From: Symsagittifera roscoffensis
Lineage: Eukaryota; Xenacoelomorpha; Acoela; Convolutidae
DNA: 64,000 nucleotides
NCBI RefSeq assembly: GCF_963678635.1
Contig: NC_087063.1
Coordinates: 13,583,006 to 13,647,005 of the forward strand
Direction: 5' to 3'
A model generated the notes under the pieces. It was not told the DNA's origin and searched no databases. It saw only the letters and a program-made list of their open reading frames with translations. Positions 58,605 to 64,000 of this stretch are shown here, piece by piece; the stretch's first letter is position 1, and every line of letters starts with the position of its first letter. The translations under genes were made by a program, and so were the position numbers.

Positions 58605-58844
58605 CAGAAATTAGTTGCCTCATCAAGAGAACTTCAGCAAAAAACAATTATACCCTAGATCTATTGAGCCTAGCAGAGACTAGTTAAACACCATGAGACT
58701 AGAAAGTATAAGAGTAAGATTAGGATCGGTATTAGACTAAGAAGTTGCACGAATCTATCCGGCCGAAAATAAGATAGCGTGACGAGCAGACGGTGTACCC
58801 TATCCGAAATTACTCTATGAGTTAACCACTAAGGTCATAACTCA
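58605..58844 (+). repeat. 3' LTR of copy R, 5'-truncated
   Basis: It matches the 5' LTR from GAAATTAGTTGCC to the terminal AACTCA. The first 120-130 bp, including the palindrome, are deleted together with adjacent internal sequence. Confidence 0.85.
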
Positions 58845-58848
58845 AATG

Positions 58849-59856
58849 GTTCCTTTTATTGTTTAAATATTAGTTTCTGCTTGACCAGCTTACTCGTAAT
58901 CAATAATTTTAAGGAAAACTTCCATGTCTTATCTACTCTTCAGTTTTGCATTTGAACATAACCCCAAGAAAAGGCATTACTGTATTCTACGATTGTTGGC
59001 CGGTTTAGAATGATTAGTTTGAGCTATTTTTCCAGTTCCATTTTTCAAATTGTTAGTGTAGTCATCAAACCAATAAGACTCAGAAAACCATCCAATGGAG
59101 TTTGAACAAATAAGGCGTTACTTGACACCAAATGTTTCATGTGAAGTTGACATTTGCATCAAGTATTGAAAAAATATAGAATTTTTTAATTTATCAATTT
59201 TTTTTATATTAAACTCATTAACAGATTAAAATTATCAGACATTCGGAAGAATTTTCTGGGCAAGTTTTTGAGAACAGTTCCTCAAATGACTATCTAAGCC
59301 AAGTCACAGAAAGTACAAACTTGGCAAAAGGCAGACTTTCTAAGAGAAAAAATAACAACTGAATTTTGAAAACTAAAAACTAACACATGACTAATTGTTG
59401 TGCCTGTTATAGAATCTTGAGTATTTTTTTTGGAAAAACTGAAAAAAAAATTAGTTTTGATTTATTTTCCGGCAAATATTCCTGCTGCATACAGTTTTAG
59501 ATGCAGAGTGATTTAATTTTCATGTAGTTACGCCTCAATTGAAAAAAAATGCTTCATTTAGAAATGGTTTCTGAGTGAGCCAGACTTACCGCTTAAGCTA
59601 CGTGTAAATAGAAAATTTGAAAAAACCAAATTTGGTCAAAATGTTCGTAACCTGATACCCTAATAAACGTGCGAAAATGATACCAAATGTTTTTGCTGAA
59701 AAAACCAGAACCGAACACAATGCTTCTGCCAATTTCTCCGAAAGTTAAAATTGTGCTTATCGTACTAAATTCAGTTTTTGTTTAACTGCAAATTACATTG
59801 AGCAGCAAGTTTTTGGAAGTCTTTTTTTTACATAGCGTTAACTAAGTTTGAACACC
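58849..59856. other. Host DNA, nothing recognised
   Basis: The first bases continue the 1.1-kb dispersed repeat (compare 63981 onward). The remainder is AT-rich without a supported gene. Confidence 0.35.
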
Positions 59857-59860
59857 ATAG

Positions 59861-60241
59861 TCAGTTCAAGTCCGGGGTGGTTTTCTCAAAGAGTAATTTT
59901 GGATAAATTACACCGTTTGCTCATCACGCTATCTTATTTTTGACCGGATAGGTTGATGCAACTTCTTAGTCTAATACCGATCCTAATCTTTCTCTTATAT
60001 CTCATAGTCTCAATAGATCTAGTATATACTGGTATTTTTGCGAGGTTTAGAATCAAGAAAGAGCAACTGCTTGCTAAGTTAAATTTATTTTGCTCTGGCT
60101 GAAACTATAAATAGTTTCAGCCTAACAATTTTTTGTAAGTTTTAGTCATGGATCATGATTGTTTAGTTCTAAGTCTTTAAACAGAGGTAATTATCAAGAA
60201 TATGATTTGATATAAACAATACTTGTTTTGAATTGGTTGCA
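59861..60241 (-). repeat. Solo LTR of a related subfamily, 4-bp TSD
   Basis: A 381-bp LTR in minus orientation (TGCAACCAATTC at 60241 to AACTGA at 59861), with a perfect TSD ATAG (59857-59860 and 60242-60245). It retains the ATCACGCTATCTTATTTT and GCAACTTCTTAGTCTAATAC core. Its palindrome at 60097-60122 differs from the other copies but stays perfect. It probably arose by LTR-LTR recombination. Confidence 0.85.
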
Positions 60242-60245
60242 ATAG

Positions 60246-60944
60246 TCATGGTCGGCTTTTATTCATAATTTGAGAAAAATTTCAAAAAAACATCTCCGAA
60301 AAAATTGTTATTCATCCATAATCGGTCAAACTAACTACAAATGAGGTTGTTTACAGTTCTTAACTTCTAAACAATTATGGACAATCACTAATTGACAAAT
60401 TACAGAACAGAAAAATTCAAAATTTTCTAATCTTCTTCCGCATGGTGACTTGCCTAGTTTTTGTAATCACAAATCGATCTTAATTGTCGAAACTAAGGTA
60501 AGCACCTGACCAGGAAGTAAAACACCTTCGACAAAACAAATAGAAAAGAGGCTACCATTTAACTGCACAACTGGTCAAAGTGAACTTCAACACGTTTCAA
60601 AAGAAACCAAAAACAATGAAAAAAATTTAAATACAAATTTCACTCGAAGGTCAAGTTAATCAATATAGTGGGACAACATTTTTTCAATCATTTTGGGCTA
60701 ATTCAGTTTTTCACATTTTACCCACCCCACATGACATACGAATGAATTTTACTCAGTAATCGTTGATTTTACGAAGCTATGCAAGAAGAGTGTGTTTGAA
60801 ATGGGATACTAACTCATATACCAATTTTCAAGGCAGTTAGGAATAGTAGAAAAAATTTTATTTTGAAGAAAAAAAATTGCAGTTCGGGGTGGGGTGGGGG
60901 GTTAAAAGTTTTTTGTTGAAGGCGTTTTTCACAGTAACTCATAC
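60246..60944. other. Host DNA, nothing recognised
   Basis: No supported gene. A G-rich stretch GGGGTGGGGTGGGGGG at about 60885-60901 could form a G-quadruplex. Confidence 0.35.
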
Positions 60945-61377
60945 TTCGCCAGCCACTCTGGTTTTTCGGCTGTTACATTGCGCATCTGGTTACCGTTATA
61001 TAACGTCAACATATCCTGGAATATGACCCATTGGGGCGGACATGTGAACAAAATCGATTTGCGCGAGATATACGCCGACTCAAGGTCACTATTTGTACGA
61101 CGGTAAAGGTTTACTTTTTTCGAATGCTGAATAAGTTCAGCCCGATTCATGAAGAACCCGCTGAGAACAGCTTGTTGCACTTTAGTGCGGTCGTTTCCAC
61201 AAGATCGGATTTCACCGTGCGTTGTTCTGACTACATGCTGTAAGTTCTTCTTTCTAGAGCCTCCTCGAGGGCTTGTTGATTCACGAAGTTGCGCTTGCTC
61301 CATTGGGGGTCACAGTCGTTGTTGAACCACTGTTTGAAAACCTCGTAGTAGGTCAGCATGTCGCCTTTCAGACAGGG
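60945..61377 (-). pseudogene. DEAH-box RNA helicase exon, frameshifted
   Basis: On the minus strand an acceptor-like ATGCGCAG precedes the frame GDMLTYYEVFKQWFNND (from about 61374), and the segment ends at a strong donor (AA|GTATGAGT) at 60945. The protein matches the C-terminal region (helicase-associated/OB-fold part) of DHX8/DHX15/DHX35-type helicases: NFVNQQAL, then VQQAVLSGFF, PPQWVIF and KPEWLAKYE. These helicases remodel spliceosomes or other RNPs. A one-base frame change at about 61240-61290, between NFVNQQAL and the VQQAV part, suggests a pseudogene or a sequencing error. No neighbouring exons were found, so this may be a transposed gene fragment. Confidence 0.6.
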
Positions 61378-61566
61378 CTGCGCATTAAATATGGTCAAAA
61401 ATCAAAATTATGATAGTCGGATAACTGGTAATATCCATACAAGGATAACCAAGGTTTTCTAACCAAGTCAATTCAAAAATAGGGAAAAAAAACTTATAAA
61501 AAAGCTGAAAACTATCGAAATTGCAAAACTAGAAGTTATCAAAAATCAGCTAGAGCAGCATAAATA

Positions 61567-62112
61567 TGGAACCTGATCCAAACTATATATTTTTGTTGGT
61601 TTATAAATTAGATAATTTATCCCTATAAAATATTAAAGACTAACCAATCACACTCCATCTAACTAACAACCCACTTATTTGTAAGTGCTGAAATTATTTG
61701 TATTTTCAGCACCAGAGCATTCTGAATTTAACTTACAACTTAGTTGCTTTTTCCAAAAGACCGACTCGTAACAAACCAGTATACTCTAAATCTATTGAGA
61801 CTAAGAGATATAAGAGTAAGATTGAGACCGGTATTAGACTAAGAAGTTGCACGAATCTATCCGGCCGAAAATAAGATAACGTGACGAGCAGAGGGTGTAC
61901 TCTATCTGAAATTACTCTATGAGTTAGAGAAACATCCCAACTCATCTGGTGCGACCATAAGTCTCGAATAAGACCTTGAGGAAAAAAATAGCTGAGAACT
62001 AACCAAAAAAAGATTAGACTTAGACATACATTCACAAAAATGTTACACGATAATAAATTAATTGAAATGTCTCTACAACTCAATAGATCAAAGCCATTAT
62101 TCCGAACAAAAC
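61567..62112 (+). mobile_element. Truncated retroelement copy: LTR plus leader start
   Basis: LTR 61567-61944 (TGGAACCTGATC to CAACTCA), then the invariant primer-binding site (61947), then leader similar to 41003-41140 including the uORF1 start (ATG 62040, MLHDNNKLIEMSLQLNRS). Similarity ends near 62112. The LTR is diverged and lacks the roughly 20-30-bp block of the full elements. Confidence 0.8.
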
Positions 62113-62934
62113 TTCAGAACTGTGTAATTGAGAGAGGAGACTTGGTTTCTGGAAATACATTATCTTATTAACTTAGAGTTAGAAGTATTTTTTTGATTAC
62201 AAATTTAAAAATATCTATTATTTTTTGGACCATATTGGTTTCAGCACAAAAACTTTAGTTAACAAGACTTTGAAAAAACGCTGTTATCATACAGACTAGG
62301 GTGAATGGTAATCGGTTATAGACTAACAGACCCAGTTACAATTTGAAAACCAATTTTGTGTCCATCCTTTGAAATTTGTCATCAAAGTCGAAAAGGGTAA
62401 AGTTTATTGAACTTTCGAACCATAGCTATGGCCTAAGTTACCAGTTATTTCGAAAAAAAATCTTCAACTCGATTGAGTTAAATCACAGGGAATGTAGAAA
62501 TACCATATTTAATATAAGAGGAGAATATATTTTTTTTTGAAAAAAAAAAAAGAATGAAAAAAAGTTTGAGCTTTGTTTTTGAGCTCAAAATTTGATATAT
62601 TTTGAACTTTTTCATGATTTGTTAAATGGTTTGATTTCAATTTATCTGGCATGTGTGCTTTTATTTGAAAAATCGAGGAATAGCATGGTTTCTTAATATA
62701 AGCAAAAAATGATTTAAATCGTTTGAAAAAGACTTTTAGACACTAAAATCAATCTGCTTATGGGTTTGTTTAAATTGATTTAACTTAGTAAGATTCGGGT
62801 GGAATTAAGTAATATTCTGATGATATTTTGGGAGTCGAAAAATCCAAACCGATATAAATAGACTTTTTAGTCACTTGAATCGATTCAAAGTTTTCAGGAA
62901 AGATTGATTAAATTCGATTGAAAATCCATTACAG
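62113..62934. other. AT-rich host DNA, nothing recognised
   Basis: Contains many AATCAATTTAAATCGATT-like words toward its end, which lead into the dispersed repeat. No gene is supported. Confidence 0.35.
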
Positions 62935-64000
62935 TTCGTAAATGTACATTGTTAATCGATTTGGATTGATTTAAATCAAACCAAAATCAATTTGAATCAA
63001 TTTAAAACCTTTTTGTCAGTGCGAAAACTGACATAATTTAACGTATGGCAACTTTAAGCAAGCTTTTATGCCAAAATTTGAAAAAAGCAACGTTAAATAT
63101 TTCCACAAGATGAGTTCACACAGAAATTTTTGAAACAATCTAAATGATCTTGTAAGTTTCAGTGATTTTTCAGCAGTACAGTGGTAGTTTAGAATATTCA
63201 GTCAAAACAAACAAAGTTTGAAACGTCAAAGGCGTTTTTCGAAAATTGGGTTAGGATGATACAGTGAAGAGAAAAAAGTAGCTTTTATTTTCACCAGAAT
63301 TAAAACTTTTTCTCAATTTTGATGCGTTTTTTTTTTGAAATTCACACTCAATTGTTTACCCCAAAAAGGGTTCATTTTTACTTTTTTCAGTTAATCAATG
63401 GTGATGAATAAGATAATAAAAAAATCCTATAACTCAACCCAACAAAAAAAGGAGAGTGAAATCTCCAAAACTTTGCGCAAAAGGTTTCAAAGCAAAGATT
63501 TTGAAATTCGATAACAAATGTGTTCTTTTTTGGATACCAGTCAAAATTATATTCTCTTTAATAGACTTTTGTAGATTTCATTTTGCTATAACTTTCTTGG
63601 GCTGTGTAATATGATTTTATAAAATTTAACTTTCTGTTCAAATAACTTAGTACTTCAGCCTAATTTTGAATAACTTAAAAGTCAAAATGACCCCTTTTTG
63701 GTGTAAAATTCTGTTTGCGGTTTTTTCTTTTAAAAATTCACCATATTAATTCTGGTGAAGTAATGCTTCATCCTAAGCCAATTTGAGAACTGCCTTTGAA
63801 GGTTCAAATTTTATTTTGTCCATTTTAATCATCGCTGTATATCAGACTTAAATTGACAGAGAGTTTTTGATTTTGGTCGATTAGTTTCAATCAAAAACAA
63901 AAGTCAAATTTTTGTAATAATATTACTACCATAAAACAGTGCTGTTTTTTGCCACCGATCCTCATTTCTGTCATTGAATAGTTCCGTTTGTTGTTCAAAA
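62935..64000 (+). repeat. 1.1-kb dispersed repeat, copy 2 (empty site)
   Basis: It aligns with 39500-40615 and then, without interruption, with the sequence right of retroelement R (GTTCC.TTT.TTGTT.AAA). It is a paralogous pre-insertion site. The window ends inside it. Confidence 0.7.
63179..63837. mobile_element. Tc1/mariner-type MITE, copy 2
   Basis: TA at 63177-63178 and 63838-63839 flank CAGTGGTAG.. and ..ATCGCTG ends. The interior matches 39751-40479 with deletions. Confidence 0.6.

Larger units (their letters stand above)
40616..58844 (+). mobile_element. Full-length giant env-bearing LTR retroelement, copy R (plus strand)
   Basis: 18,229 bp with a 367-bp 5' LTR (40616-40982) and a truncated 3' LTR (about 58605-58844). 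The 4-bp TSD is AATG (40612-40615 and 58845-58848). The order is the same as copy L, with several regions better preserved, above all gag, open for 791 codons. The repeat at 62935-64000 shows the matching empty site. Deletions relative to copy L include 43 bp in the 5' LTR and about 300 bp across the start of the 3' LTR. Ty3/gypsy-type pol is followed by membrane ORFs, X, env-like, Y and Z. Confidence 0.9.

Noticed and set aside
11882-58844. The two retroelements as arms of one inverted segmental duplication
   Set aside because: Different TSDs (CCTG, AATG), different flanks (hAT-like element and dispersed repeat) and different LTR deletions show independent insertions.

Overview
This looks like an AT-rich nuclear DNA window from an intron-containing animal, most likely an invertebrate; I cannot name the species. 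Intron-like borders, scattered short exons, dense DNA-transposon debris and a 200-base N gap at 38382-38581 rule out a bacterium, phage or organelle. Host genes are few: a small secreted Cys-rich protein (715-957, minus), a probable two-exon Cys-rich surface protein (31948-32119 plus 35603-35901), and a broken exon of a DEAH-box RNA helicase (60945-61377, minus).

The main content is two copies of one very large LTR retroelement in opposite orientation: 11882-30672 on the minus strand (18,791 bp) and 40616-58844 on the plus strand (18,229 bp). Each is flanked by its own 4-bp target duplication (CCTG and AATG), so they are separate insertions and not halves of one inversion. The sense-strand order is LTR, primer-binding site, 1.6-kb leader with repeats and two small ORFs, gag with a CCHC knuckle, protease, reverse transcriptase/RNase H, integrase (Ty3/gypsy type). 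About 6.3 kb of further genes follow: two small hydrophobic ORFs, a Pro/Ser/Thr-rich ORF (X), an envelope-like glycoprotein, a second Pro/Ser-rich ORF (Y), and a 336-residue soluble ORF (Z). A 1.5-kb non-coding 3' region with intron-like signals precedes the 3' LTR. Both copies are decayed by frameshifts and stops, but the breaks mostly fall at different places. ORF Z is fully open in the minus-strand copy.

The post-pol genes are packed with TAAATG, ATGA, TAATG and 13-nt overlaps between stop and start codons, and one TAG stop between two in-frame ORFs is kept in both copies. This suggests polycistronic expression by reinitiation or readthrough, and it is the most unusual feature here. Relatives include a solo LTR with its own 4-bp duplication (59861-60241), a truncated 5' end (61567-62112) and an LTR scrap (6640-6823).

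The rest is repeat-rich host DNA: hAT-type MITEs with 8-bp duplications at 2.2-4.4 kb, a hAT-like element into whose last bases the left retroelement inserted (11443-11881), Tc1/mariner-type MITEs with TA duplications, a foldback-like element at 5.07-5.99 kb, a MULE transposase remnant at 37.3-38.4 kb, and an old 650-665-bp tandem repeat at 32.6-34.4 kb.
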